In this document: piece by piece, positions 45,086-58,920 of the stretch | Position numbering within the stretch: the stretch's first letter is position 1 | Layout of the letters: every line of letters starts with the position of its first letter | From: Gordonia sp. PDNC005 | Lineage (GTDB): Bacteria; Actinomycetota; Actinomycetes; Mycobacteriales; Mycobacteriaceae | DNA length: 64,000 nt | Direction of reading: 5' to 3' | Assembly: GCF_016919385.1 (NCBI RefSeq) | Contig: NZ_CP070351.1 | Span: 1,612,001 to 1,676,000, forward strand | The notes under the pieces: generated by a model | Database searches by the model: none | The model's input: the letters and a program-made list of their open reading frames with translations, nothing else | What the model was told of the DNA's origin: nothing | Translations under genes and position numbers: made by a program

Positions 45086-48060
45086 ATGATCGAACCGATC
45101 GAGCCTGCGCCGTCCCAGCTCGTAGGCGACCGGTACCGCCTGGTCGGGCGCATCGGCCGCGGCGGAATGGGTGAAGTCTGGCTGGCGCGGGACGAACTCC
45201 TCGACCGCGACGTCGCGGCCAAGCGGATACTGACGGTCAGCGGTGCCGACACCGAACAGGCGACGATTCGCAGGCGTCGGGCGATCCGCGAGGCTCGAGC
45301 AGCGGCGCGGCTCTCTCACCCGCACGCGGTGGCGATGTTCGACGTGGTGGTCGACGACAACGATCCATGGCTCGTGATGGAGTACTTTCCGTCGGTCAGC
45401 GTCGCAGACCTGCTCCGGACCGTCGGCGCTCTCGCACCGATCGAAGCAGCGCAGATCGCCGTCCACGTCGCACAAGCGCTCGCGCAGGCGCATGCTGCGG
45501 GGCTGGTGCATCGCGACCTCAAACCCGGCAACATCCTCGTGTCCACGGCTGTCGCGGGAAGCACGGCGGGCGTGGTCAAAGTCGCCGACTTCGGAATCGC
45601 GCGGTCGGACGACGATCCCGCGATCACTCGGAGTGGGATCGTCACCGGCACACCGACGTACTTCTCGCCCGAGGTCGCGCGCGGCGCCGAACCGACATCG
45701 GCGTCCGACGTGTACGCGCTCGGCGCCACCCTGTACACGATGGTCGAGGGTCGACCGCCGCATTCGGACTCGGACAACGTGATCGCAACACTTCATCGGA
45801 TCTCGAGCACCGAGGTCCGTCCGATGACAGTGGAGACCGATCTCGACGTGGTCGTCGCCAGGCTGCTCGACAGGGACGTGGACAGGCGACCGTCGATGGC
45901 CGCTGCCCGCGAACTTCTGGCGGACTGGGTGGCGGCGTCGGCGTCCACCGCCGACCTCTCGCGGTTGGCGGACCGGTCCGACACGGCAGGCGAACTGTCG
46001 TCCTCACCCGCGACGTTGCTGCCGTCGGTGCCCTCCTCATCGATGCCCGGGCGACGCACGCGCAGCGTCCCCGCAGAGCTGACGTCGTTCGTAGGGCGCG
46101 TGGACGACCTCAACGAGGTCAACGGTCTGCTGCACGGCCACCGCATGGTTGTCGTCACCGGGCCGGGCGGTGTGGGAAAAACGCGGCTGGCCCAGCGCAT
46201 CGCCTTGTCCAGAGACGACGCTGACGGTCCGTGGTTCGTGGAGTTCGACGGTGTGGGTGATGCGTCCGGAGTGGCCGATGCACTGATCTCCGCCCTCGGG
46301 ATCACAGCTCCGGGAGGTCTGGCCGCGGTGATCCAGAATCTGGCGTTCCGCACATGCCTGCTCGTCTTCGACAACTGCGAGCACCTCGTCGACCCGATCG
46401 CCGATGCTGCGCACCAGATCCTCCAATCCTGTCCGCAGGTGTCCGTCGTGGCGACTAGCCGCACGTCGTTGGGTGTGCCGGGCGAACGGCGCCACGCGCT
46501 CGCACCGCCGGACGACGGCACCGCACTTTTCATCGCGCGCAGCCCTCACCCGGTCAGCATTGCCGATCTCGACGACGTCCGTCGCCTGTGTGACGCGGTC
46601 GATCACCTGCCGTTGGCGATCGAACTCGCCGCGGCCCGCACTCGGATCCTGTCGGTACGCCAGGTGCTTTCCGGACTGTCCGACAATCTGAACCTCCTCC
46701 GACGAGACGACAGCGGCAGGCACTCCCGGCGGACCAGCCTGTCGGCTGTGATCGGCGAGTCGTTCCAGGACCTCACCGCGTCGCGGCGCTCATTGTTGAC
46801 GGAGCTGTCGGTCTTCGTCGGCTCGTTCGACGTCGATGCGATCGCCGCCGTCACCGGACGGGAGACAGGACTCGTCGACGATCTCGCGGGGCTGGTCGAC
46901 GAGTCGCTCGTCACCGTGGTGGGAGGGGACCCACGCCGGTACCGCCTGCTCGACACCGTCCGCACGTTCGCAGCGGATCAGATGGGGGACCAACGCCGTG
47001 CAGAAGTGACGGCTCGGCGACTCGAATGGACGGTTGCCCTCGCAGCGGAGGCGTTCGCGGGGCTCCGCGGCCCGGCGTCAACGGAATGGATGAAGCGCGT
47101 CGACGCGGACATGCCCACCATCCGCGTGACGCTCGACGACGCGCTCGGCACCGACCCGGTGGCGTATGCGCGGATAGTCGGTGACCTGTACTGGATCTGG
47201 TATCGGCGTGGCCGGATCGACGAGGGCTGTCGCTGTTGGACGCGATTCTCGACGAACCCGGCTCCGCATGGGCAGTCGACACCGTCGTGGTCCGGTGTCT
47301 GGTCGGGCGGGCCTTGTTGGCTCACCTCGCCGGAGACTTCCACACGATCGCCGCGTGCGGCGAGCGGCTTCGAGAGCTCGCCGACGGGTTCGGCGAGGAG
47401 CCGCGGCCCGGTGAACAGCGACGGGCGGCCGCCGAGGCCGCGGCGATGCTCTCGTATCTGTCTGCCGGTGCAGGCGAGCTCACGGCTACGCGGGAGTCAG
47501 CCGCGCGGGCGCGTCGGTTCGCGATCGCCGAGGGTTCGGCGTGGACCGCGGCCGAGATCGAGATCGCGTTGTCGGTCGCGGCAATGCGGGGCGGCGACCC
47601 GGTGGAAGCCAGGTCGCATCTCGACGTGATGCGCCGGACAGCCGAGGAGCACGGGTTCGGTTGGCTGCACACGTCAGCCCTCTGGCTGCTGGCCAAGAAC
47701 ATCCTCCGCAGTACGGGTGACACCGCTGAACCGCGTGAGCTGTTGACGAGGATGATCACGGCCTGCGACCGGGAATCGGACCTGACGTCGTGGATGGTCG
47801 GGATGGCCACGCTCGCGTACGTCGAGTTCGTCGACGACGATCACGAACGGGCGTCGCTCCTGCTCGGCGCCGTCGCCCGCCGCAGTGACGAGTCGGGGTT
47901 CCACCCGGAGAAGCTCGATCCCGTCGACATGGCCGAGTTCACGGCGACCATGGCGGCATCGATGCCCGCCGGGGTGCTCCGGGCGGGTGACGAAGCCGGA
48001 CGTTCGCTCGATCGGAACGGCATCGCCGCACTCGTCGCCGCGTGTGCGCGTCGCCGGTGA
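45086..48060 (+). pseudogene. Ser/Thr kinase-STAND NTPase fusion, split by a -1 nt frameshift
   Basis: Starts MIEPIEPAPSQLVGDRY. Domains: Hanks-type kinase (about residues 15-275; GRGGMGEVW, AAKRIL, HRDLKPGN, DFGIA, SPE), Ser-rich linker, then a STAND NTPase (Walker A GPGGVGKTR at about 358, FDNCEHL Walker B, LPLAIELAAAR), then a TPR-like helical tail. At about 47231 the frame breaks: the upstream frame runs into unrelated Trp/Ser/Pro-rich codons to 47629, whereas the tail continues in another frame from 47236 to 48060. Restoring one base gives 2,976 nt, exactly 992 codons. The closest architecture I know is PknK-like kinase-ATPase regulators. The downstream SARP protein is paralogous over the NTPase and tail. 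Deletion, sequencing error or recoding are all possible. Confidence 0.8.
47236..48060 (+). CDS. Detached C-terminal TPR-like part of the kinase-STAND gene
   Basis: 274 codons in the frame that continues the kinase-STAND protein, opening LDAILDEPGSAWAVDTV (first codon TTG). Helical repeats resemble the tail of the SARP gene downstream: SDLTSWMVGMATLAYVEF matches its YDLTSWMVAVATLAYVAY, and SGFHPEKLDPVDMAEF matches TGYDPERMDPIDLAGY. It has no convincing start or ribosome-binding site of its own, so it is probably not an independent gene but the displaced end of the same protein. Confidence 0.5.
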   Translation: MDAILDEPGSAWAVDTVVVRCLVGRALLAHLAGDFHTIAACGERLRELADGFGEEPRPGEQRRAAAEAAAMLSYLSAGAGELTATRESAARARRFAIAEGSAWTAAEIEIALSVAAMRGGDPVEARSHLDVMRRTAEEHGFGWLHTSALWLLAKNILRSTGDTAEPRELLTRMITACDRESDLTSWMVGMATLAYVEFVDDDHERASLLLGAVARRSDESGFHPEKLDPVDMAEFTATMAASMPAGVLRAGDEAGRSLDRNGIAALVAACARRR

Positions 48061-48130
48061 CGGGTGAAGGACGGCTCCGGGTCCGATGTGACGGCTCCGC
48101 AGTGATGCGCTCGGACGTCGAATTACTCTG

Positions 48131-50932
48131 ATGCGGGTGGAGATCGACGTCGATGTGCTCGGACCGTTGCGAGTCCGTGTCGGTGGTGTGGGCGTTCCGA
48201 TCGGCGGCCCGCTGCCCCGTGCGCTGCTCTGCCGGCTGATCGACGCCGCAGGCGACACGATCCCGGAGAGCACCCTGATCGACGAACTGTGGCGCGGTGC
48301 GCCACCGAAGTCCGCCGTGTCGACCCTGCACGGGTACGTCTCGACTCTGCGGCGCTCTCTTGAACCCGCTCACGCGAAGGCTCAACCGACCGTTCTCGTG
48401 CGGAACGGAGTCGGATACGCCATCCCGCGGGACAAGGTGGCGCTCGACAGTCGGCGATTCGATGATCTCGTCGCCTCCGCCCGTGCGACCGCCGATCAGC
48501 ACGAGTGGCGCGCAGCGTTGGCGACGTTCGACGACGCGCTCGGACTCTGGCGCGGACCGGCGTACGCGGACGTGATCGAATGGGACTTCGCCCAAGTGGC
48601 GGCGGCCGCACTCGAAGCGAGGCGCGACGGTGTCGTCCTGGACCGGTTCGCAGTGCTGTCCGACCTCGGTCGTCACGACGACGCCGCAGCCGGACTCAGA
48701 GCGATCGTGGAGCAGTCGCCCCTCGTCGAACGGGGATGGGAGCTGCTGGCGCTCGCCGAGTACCGGTCGGGCAGACAGGCCGCGGCGATGGCGAGCCTGC
48801 GACGCGCTCGGACGGTCCTCGCCGAGGAGCTAGGAACCGATCCCGGACCGGGTCTACGCAGGCTCTACGAAGCGATGCTGCGCCACGACCCTGAACTGAT
48901 CCCGCGGCCCGCCACCGTCGTGCCGACCAGGCGCACCCGGTTCGTGCCTGCCGAGTTGACCACTCTGGTCGGGCGTGACGACGAGGTCGCGGCAGTGGCC
49001 GGTCTGGTCGAGGAGCATCGGATGGTCTCGGTCACCGGGCCGGGTGGAGTCGGAAAGACACGCGTCGCGCAGCGTGTGGCGGGAGTCTCCGGGCACCGCG
49101 ACGGGGCGTGGTTCGTTGAACTCGCAGGTGTCCACGATGCCGTGGGGATCAGCGATGCGATGGTCAATGTGCTCGGTCTCACGGCGCAGGGCGGGGTCGA
49201 CATGCTCGGTACGATGCTGCGCGACCGGCGGCGCCTCGTGGTCCTCGACAACTGCGAGCATCTCGCGGGCGCCGTCGCCGACGTCGCCGAGAGACTGCTC
49301 AAGGCGTGTCCGGACCTGAGAATCCTGACGACCAGTCGAGTTGCGCTCGGTGCGGACGGCGAATGGATCCATCCACTGAGCCCGCTGGCCGACGCCACCG
49401 ATCTGTTCTGCGAGCGCAGCTCGGAGCCGGTTCGCGATGCCGATCGGGACGATGTCCGGCGGTTGTGCGCGGCGCTCGACAATCTCCCTCTCGCAGTGGA
49501 ACTGGCGGCCGCGCACACCAGCGTGCTCTCCGTGCGCCAACTGCTCGAGCGGTTGGACGACCGGTTCGCGCTCCTGGAAGCCCGATCGTCGCGGACCGTC
49601 GGGCGACACCTGAGCATGCGCATGGTCATCGACGCCTCGTACGCCGCTCTGACCCCGTCGCAGCAAGCCCTGATGCAGGACCTCGCGATCTTCGAAGGAG
49701 GTTTCGACTTCGACGCCGCGGGTGCGGTGTCGAAGCGAGGGGCCGACGTTCTGCCTGATCTCGCGGCGCTCGTCGACGCGTCCTTGGTCACGGTCGTCGG
49801 TGGGGATCCACGCCGCTACCAGATGCTCGAGGTATTGCGCGAGTATGCGATCGGGGAGTGCTCACCGGAACGGCGCTCCCATCTCGTGGCAGCGCACATC
49901 GAATGGGCTGGTGCGATGGCCGAGTCGGCGTATCCCGGACTCCGCGGACCCGACTGTCTCGCGTGGATGCGGCGGATCGAGGCGGAACTGCCGAACGTGC
50001 GGGCCGCCCTGGCGAACTGCGTCGACACCGACGTCACGACCTACCTGCGGATCGTCGGCGACCTGCACTGGTTCTGGTTCCGTCGTGGTCTCATCGACGA
50101 GGGAAGCCGTCTGCTCGCCCCGGTGGTGAGCGACGCCGCGTTGTCGTCGCCGTTCGAGCAGCGGGTCCGCGTCCTCTCGGGCCGCAATCTCGTCGCGTAC
50201 CTCGCGGGGGACGGCGAGACGATCTTCGACTCTCTGCAACGTCTCCAAGCGCTGCTTGCCGAGATCGGCGACGATCCGGCGGACCCGGCCGATCGAGGGG
50301 CCGCGGCGGAGGCTGCGACGATGCTCGCCTTCTTCTTCGCCGGAGCCGGTGCGATCGTCGAGTCCGCACAATTCGCTGCCGTGTCTCGGCGTCATGTCGG
50401 GATGCACGGCGACAGCCCCGCGCGTGGAGAACTCGAACTCGCCGTCGGAACGGCGGGCCTGAGGTCCGGCGACCTCGAGTCGGCCGAGACTCATCTGGGG
50501 GAGGCCATTCGGATCGCCGACGTCAACGGCTACGACTGGCTCCTCGCGTCGGCGTGCTGGATCCTCGCGAAGAGCAGGATCGCGGCAGATGACCTGCTCG
50601 GGTCCAAGCGGCTGCTCGGGCGGATGGTCGACGCCTGCGAACGTTCGTACGATCTGACGTCGTGGATGGTCGCCGTGGCGACGCTCGCCTACGTCGCCTA
50701 TCGAACGGGTGACGAACTGATGGCTGCCCGATTGGTGGGCGTCGTTCGTCGTCGAACAGATCAGACGGGCTACGACCCCGAACGCATGGACCCGATCGAC
50801 CTCGCCGGATACGGGCGAGAGATCCACGATGGAATCGCCCCTGACGTGTACGAACGCGGCGTCGCCGAAGGCGTCGACGCCGACCGAGTCACGGTCACAG
50901 CGCTGATCGCGGGGTGCGTCTCCACCGATTGA
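48131..50932 (+). CDS. AfsR/SARP-family transcriptional regulator with STAND NTPase
   Basis: 933 residues. Domains in order: OmpR-type winged helix (about residues 6-95, GPLRVRVGGV, LIDELWRGAPPKSAVSTLHGYVSTLRR), bacterial transcriptional activator domain BTAD (about 100-245, ending RARTVLAEELGTDPGPGLRRLYEAML), STAND NTPase (Walker A GPGGVGKTRVAQR at about 302, LVVLDNCEHL, LPLAVELAAAH) and a TPR-like tail to the end. SARPs activate secondary metabolism or stress genes. The NTPase and tail are paralogous to the kinase gene immediately upstream, with only 70 nt between them, so they may act in one pathway. Confidence 0.9.
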   Translation: MRVEIDVDVLGPLRVRVGGVGVPIGGPLPRALLCRLIDAAGDTIPESTLIDELWRGAPPKSAVSTLHGYVSTLRRSLEPAHAKAQPTVLVRNGVGYAIPRDKVALDSRRFDDLVASARATADQHEWRAALATFDDALGLWRGPAYADVIEWDFAQVAAAALEARRDGVVLDRFAVLSDLGRHDDAAAGLRAIVEQSPLVERGWELLALAEYRSGRQAAAMASLRRARTVLAEELGTDPGPGLRRLYEAMLRHDPELIPRPATVVPTRRTRFVPAELTTLVGRDDEVAAVAGLVEEHRMVSVTGPGGVGKTRVAQRVAGVSGHRDGAWFVELAGVHDAVGISDAMVNVLGLTAQGGVDMLGTMLRDRRRLVVLDNCEHLAGAVADVAERLLKACPDLRILTTSRVALGADGEWIHPLSPLADATDLFCERSSEPVRDADRDDVRRLCAALDNLPLAVELAAAHTSVLSVRQLLERLDDRFALLEARSSRTVGRHLSMRMVIDASYAALTPSQQALMQDLAIFEGGFDFDAAGAVSKRGADVLPDLAALVDASLVTVVGGDPRRYQMLEVLREYAIGECSPERRSHLVAAHIEWAGAMAESAYPGLRGPDCLAWMRRIEAELPNVRAALANCVDTDVTTYLRIVGDLHWFWFRRGLIDEGSRLLAPVVSDAALSSPFEQRVRVLSGRNLVAYLAGDGETIFDSLQRLQALLAEIGDDPADPADRGAAAEAATMLAFFFAGAGAIVESAQFAAVSRRHVGMHGDSPARGELELAVGTAGLRSGDLESAETHLGEAIRIADVNGYDWLLASACWILAKSRIAADDLLGSKRLLGRMVDACERSYDLTSWMVAVATLAYVAYRTGDELMAARLVGVVRRRTDQTGYDPERMDPIDLAGYGREIHDGIAPDVYERGVAEGVDADRVTVTALIAGCVSTD

Positions 50933-51027
50933 ACCGCGGGTTCAAGCTGATTCCAATCGTCCCGGCGCATCCTGTCGACACTCAATCGGCACGGCGCTCC
51001 CGGGCGCCAGAAACGAAGGAATCACCC

Positions 51028-51681
51028 ATGACATCGATCGGCGGCCCCATCGCATTTCCAGGATCAGAACAGGCCGAACGTCTCGACACCGCTCCATTGG
51101 AGACCGTCGCCCTCCATATCGTGAGGGCTGTCGGCATCGCACTCGCGGTGAGTGCCCCGATCTGGGCGGTGGTGATAGTCCTGTACGGCGACGTCGTCGA
51201 CTTCGGATGGCGCACTCTGCTGGGCGGCGTGACCGCCCTCGCGTTCCAGTCGGCGATCGTCGGGCTGCTGCGCGTTGAGGAACGGACACGCGCCATGAGC
51301 CGCCCGGGCTCGCCGGGCACCATCGCCACGATCGGCTTCCGCGTCGAGTATGCGCTTATGGGAGGCGCCATGGTGTCAACCGTGTTGGACGCTTTCGCGC
51401 TGATCGAAGGCACAGTCGTGTGGACGGTGTTCGACGCCTGCTGGCCGCTGTCGATGCTGGGCATGGTGATCATCGGTGTGCGAATCGCGATCACCGCTCG
51501 CTGGCAGGGCGCCCTGCGGTGGCAGACGCTCTTCGCGCAGAGCTGGTTCGTATGGGGCATTCCCGCGATGGCGTTCGGGACTGTCGGCACCGTCGTCATG
51601 ATCTCCCAGGTAGTCCTCGGTTACGGGGTCCTCGGCGGTCTGCTGGCCGCCCGACCCGCCACAACGACGTCCGACGCCTGA
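51028..51681 (+). CDS. Small integral membrane protein, unknown function
   Basis: 217 residues from ATG 51028 with AAGGA 7 nt upstream. About five to six hydrophobic segments (for example IVRAVGIALAVSAPIWAVVIVL and WPLSMLGMVIIGVRIAI). No motif recognised. It lies 95 nt after the SARP gene on the same strand and ends before a strong hairpin, so it may be the output or partner of the SARP/kinase pair. This is inferred from position only. Confidence 0.7.
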   Translation: MTSIGGPIAFPGSEQAERLDTAPLETVALHIVRAVGIALAVSAPIWAVVIVLYGDVVDFGWRTLLGGVTALAFQSAIVGLLRVEERTRAMSRPGSPGTIATIGFRVEYALMGGAMVSTVLDAFALIEGTVVWTVFDACWPLSMLGMVIIGVRIAITARWQGALRWQTLFAQSWFVWGIPAMAFGTVGTVVMISQVVLGYGVLGGLLAARPATTTSDA

Positions 51682-51695
51682 CCCCGCATACGACT

Positions 51696-51738
51696 GTGCC
51701 GCCGATCGTGACCACATGCTGGTCACGATCGGCGGCAC
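51696..51738 (+). terminator. Bidirectional hairpin terminator
   Basis: An 18-bp perfect stem (GTGCCGCCGATCGTGACC paired with its complement) around a 7-nt loop ACATGCT, between the convergent membrane protein gene and the TetR gene. No U-tract on either side. Confidence 0.75.
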
Positions 51739-51752
51739 ACGTCGTACCGGCG

Positions 51753-52322
51753 TCAACTAGCCGGTTTGCGCACCGACGCCTCGACGAGGTCCAGGACCGC
51801 GTGCAGGTCGTCCGTGGACTGGCCCGATGCGAGTCTCGTGACGATCCCGTCGAGTATCACGTCGAGGTAGGTGACGAGGACTTCGGGTTCCACGTCGTTG
51901 CGGAGACTGCCCGCCTGGCGTTTGCGCTCCAGGCGCGCGAGGGTCGCCGCCTCTCGGTCGGCAGCCTGGGATTCCCATGCCTTGCGGAAACCGGGATCGC
52001 TCCGGATCTTGCGGACGATCTCAAGTCTGGTGCTCAGCCAGTCGAAGTCCTTGGGGCGCGCGAGGATGTCGCGCATCACTTGGACCAGGCCCTGTCGTGC
52101 CGCGACGTCGGCCATTCGGTCGGCGTCCTCCCGCGCGAGCGCGAGGAACAACGCCTCCTTGTCCTTGAAGTGGTGGAAGATCGCGCCCCGGGACAATCCG
52201 GTCGTCTCCTCCATCCGCTTCACGGTGGCGCCCTCATAGCCGTACTGCGCGAAACAGTGCCGCGCGCCGTCGAGAATCTCCCGACGACGCGCGGCGAGCC
52301 GGTCATCGCTGACCCGTGGCAC
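51753..52322 (-). CDS. TetR-family transcriptional regulator
   Basis: 189 residues, GTG start. An N-terminal helix-turn-helix (EGATVKRMEETTGLSRGAIFHHFKDKEALF, shown as EGATVKRMEETT then GLSRGAIFHHF) is typical of TetR. It sits 31 nt downstream of acnA in the same direction, the place of Rv1474c, which in mycobacteria lies next to aconitase and probably regulates it. The C-terminal ligand domain is helical, without recognised ligand residues. Confidence 0.92.
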   Translation of the reverse strand: MPRVSDDRLAARRREILDGARHCFAQYGYEGATVKRMEETTGLSRGAIFHHFKDKEALFLALAREDADRMADVAARQGLVQVMRDILARPKDFDWLSTRLEIVRKIRSDPGFRKAWESQAADREAATLARLERKRQAGSLRNDVEPEVLVTYLDVILDGIVTRLASGQSTDDLHAVLDLVEASVRKPAS

Positions 52323-52353
52323 TGTTACAAACTCCCGTCGTAAACTCGCCCGG

Positions 52354-55983
<3,630 letters not shown>

Positions 55984-56042
55984 TCTGTCCGACTTGACCC
56001 ATCTGTTCGGCTGACAAGCGACTGTCAGGTCCGTTACTCAAC

Positions 56043-56151
56043 TGTGACGCCATCGTGTGTTGCCGTCTTTCGTGCTGCTCATTCGCATTTCCGCAGGTAA
56101 TCACGCGTTTGTAATTCCGTGACACCAGTTTCCCGCGAGACTCCTGTGACG
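56043..56151 (+). promoter_or_regulatory. Three TGTGAC-type repeats before the NlpC/P60 gene
   Basis: TGTGACG at 56043-56049, CGTGACA at 56118-56124 and TGTGACG at 56145-56151 lie in the 227-nt gap. The third touches a candidate -10 TACGGT at 56152. MtrA boxes in actinobacteria contain GTGAC/GTCAC repeats, and ripA is an MtrA target in mycobacteria, so this may be an MtrA region. The spacing differs from a classical direct repeat. Confidence 0.3.
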
Positions 56152-56210
56152 TACGGTGCAGGAGACACTTATGGTGTGCGGGGGACGGATGTTGAGGGAG
56201 ATCACGGTAC

Positions 56211-57701
56211 ATGCGAGCTGACACGAGCACGCGATGGACGGCGCGCGGCTTCACGGTGGGCGCTCTGGCACTGACGGGTCTACTCGTCGCCGGTCCGGCC
56301 ATCGCCGAACCCAACAAGTCGAACCCCGTCGCATCATTGATCAACGAGATCGCCGACGTCGACCAGACGTTGTCCGACCTCGCAGGCGCCGTCGCGGTCA
56401 AGCAGGAGAACGTCAACCGTTCGCTGGTCGACTTCCAGAACGCGGTGGCGGCACAGCAGGTCGCAGTCTCCGCCAATCGCGGCGCGAAGGCCTCACTCAC
56501 CAAGGTGAGCTCACTCGTCGAAGAAGCCCAGCGCGATTTCGACAAGTTCATCCGCTCGGTGTACCGCCAGGGCAACAACGAAGGCGCGATGACGAAGTAC
56601 GTCGCGTCTGACGACCCGCAGAAGATCCTCGATCAGATGACCGCCGTCGATCAGGTGACCCGCCAGCAGCAGGGTGTGATCCGACGACTGCAGGTTGCGC
56701 GCAATCAACAGGCGAACCGCGTCGCGGCGACCGAGGCGACGAAGATGCAGGCCGATGCTGCCGCTCAGGATGCATCGGCGCGGCGCGCGTCGGCCGTCGA
56801 CGCGTACAAGGCGGCCACCGCCGCCGTGAAGGATCAGCAGACCAGGCGATCCACTCTGCTGAACCAACGCGACGAGCTCGCGACGCGACTCGCGAAGCTC
56901 AAGGGCGTCCCGAAGCGCAGCGTTGATGCGCCGACCTCCGGCGCGACGCTGCCGAACATCATCGCCGACGGTGTCGACAAGGCGATCAAGACAGTCCCCG
57001 GCAAGCCGGTCGCCGGTGATGACGCTCTCGCACAGGCCGCAACGGCCGCGGCGAAGCTGGCGGCCGACACGGGCCAGGCGCTGCTCGCCAGCCTGATCGG
57101 GCAGCAGCAGATCCCGCATTCGAAACTGCTCGACGAACTCGGCATCGGCGGAACCAGCCCGTTCGGCGAGGGTGACAACAACACGTTCACCCGACTGGGC
57201 AACGGCTCATTGGGCAGTCTGTTCAGCGGCAACGGAGCAACACCGGGCGCCCCGGGTCCGGTCAATCCCGGACTCAAGGGCGCGCCGGCCATCGAACTGG
57301 TCATCAACCGCATGAAGTCGCAGCTCGGCGTCACGTACGCCTGGGGCGGCGGCGATGCCAACGGCCCGACGCTCGGCATCCGTGACGGCGGTGTGGCCGA
57401 CAGTTACGGCGACTACCAGAAGGTCGGCTTCGACTGCTCGGGTCTGATGATCTACGGATTCGCCGGTGTCGGGATCGACCTTCCGCACTACACGGGCTAC
57501 CAGTACACCTCCGGTCCGCAGGTGCCGCTGTCGGAGATGCGCCGGGGCGACATGATCTTCTTCGGACCGAACGCGAGCGCGCACGTCGCACTCATCCTGG
57601 GCGACGGCACGATGATCGAGGCTCCGCAATCGGGTGACGTCGTCAAGATCTCCCCGGTCCGGACCGACGGTGCCATGCCGATGGTCGTCCGTCTCCTCTG
57701 A
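56211..57701 (+). CDS. ripA: NlpC/P60 peptidoglycan endopeptidase, RipA-like
   Basis: 496 residues. Signal peptide 1-32 (cleavage after AIA). An N-terminal coiled-coil regulatory region (about residues 38-240; long alternating helices with NRSLVDFQNAVAAQQ, EEAQRDFDKFIRSVYRQG) is followed by an Ala/Pro-rich linker and a C-terminal NlpC/P60 domain. The catalytic Cys lies in GFDCSGLMIYGF (about 409) and His in SAHVALILG (about 457). It cleaves peptide stems in the cell wall, as RipA does during daughter-cell separation. In mycobacteria a second enzyme RipB follows; here moxR comes next. Confidence 0.9.
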   Translation: MRADTSTRWTARGFTVGALALTGLLVAGPAIAEPNKSNPVASLINEIADVDQTLSDLAGAVAVKQENVNRSLVDFQNAVAAQQVAVSANRGAKASLTKVSSLVEEAQRDFDKFIRSVYRQGNNEGAMTKYVASDDPQKILDQMTAVDQVTRQQQGVIRRLQVARNQQANRVAATEATKMQADAAAQDASARRASAVDAYKAATAAVKDQQTRRSTLLNQRDELATRLAKLKGVPKRSVDAPTSGATLPNIIADGVDKAIKTVPGKPVAGDDALAQAATAAAKLAADTGQALLASLIGQQQIPHSKLLDELGIGGTSPFGEGDNNTFTRLGNGSLGSLFSGNGATPGAPGPVNPGLKGAPAIELVINRMKSQLGVTYAWGGGDANGPTLGIRDGGVADSYGDYQKVGFDCSGLMIYGFAGVGIDLPHYTGYQYTSGPQVPLSEMRRGDMIFFGPNASAHVALILGDGTMIEAPQSGDVVKISPVRTDGAMPMVVRLL

Positions 57702-57771
57702 CGCGGCGAGCCGGGGGCGATCCTCTACTGTGGTGTGAGTACGCACGCGACGAACTTCAGGAGTAACACCC

Positions 57772-58906
<1,135 letters not shown>

Positions 58907-58920
<14 letters not shown>

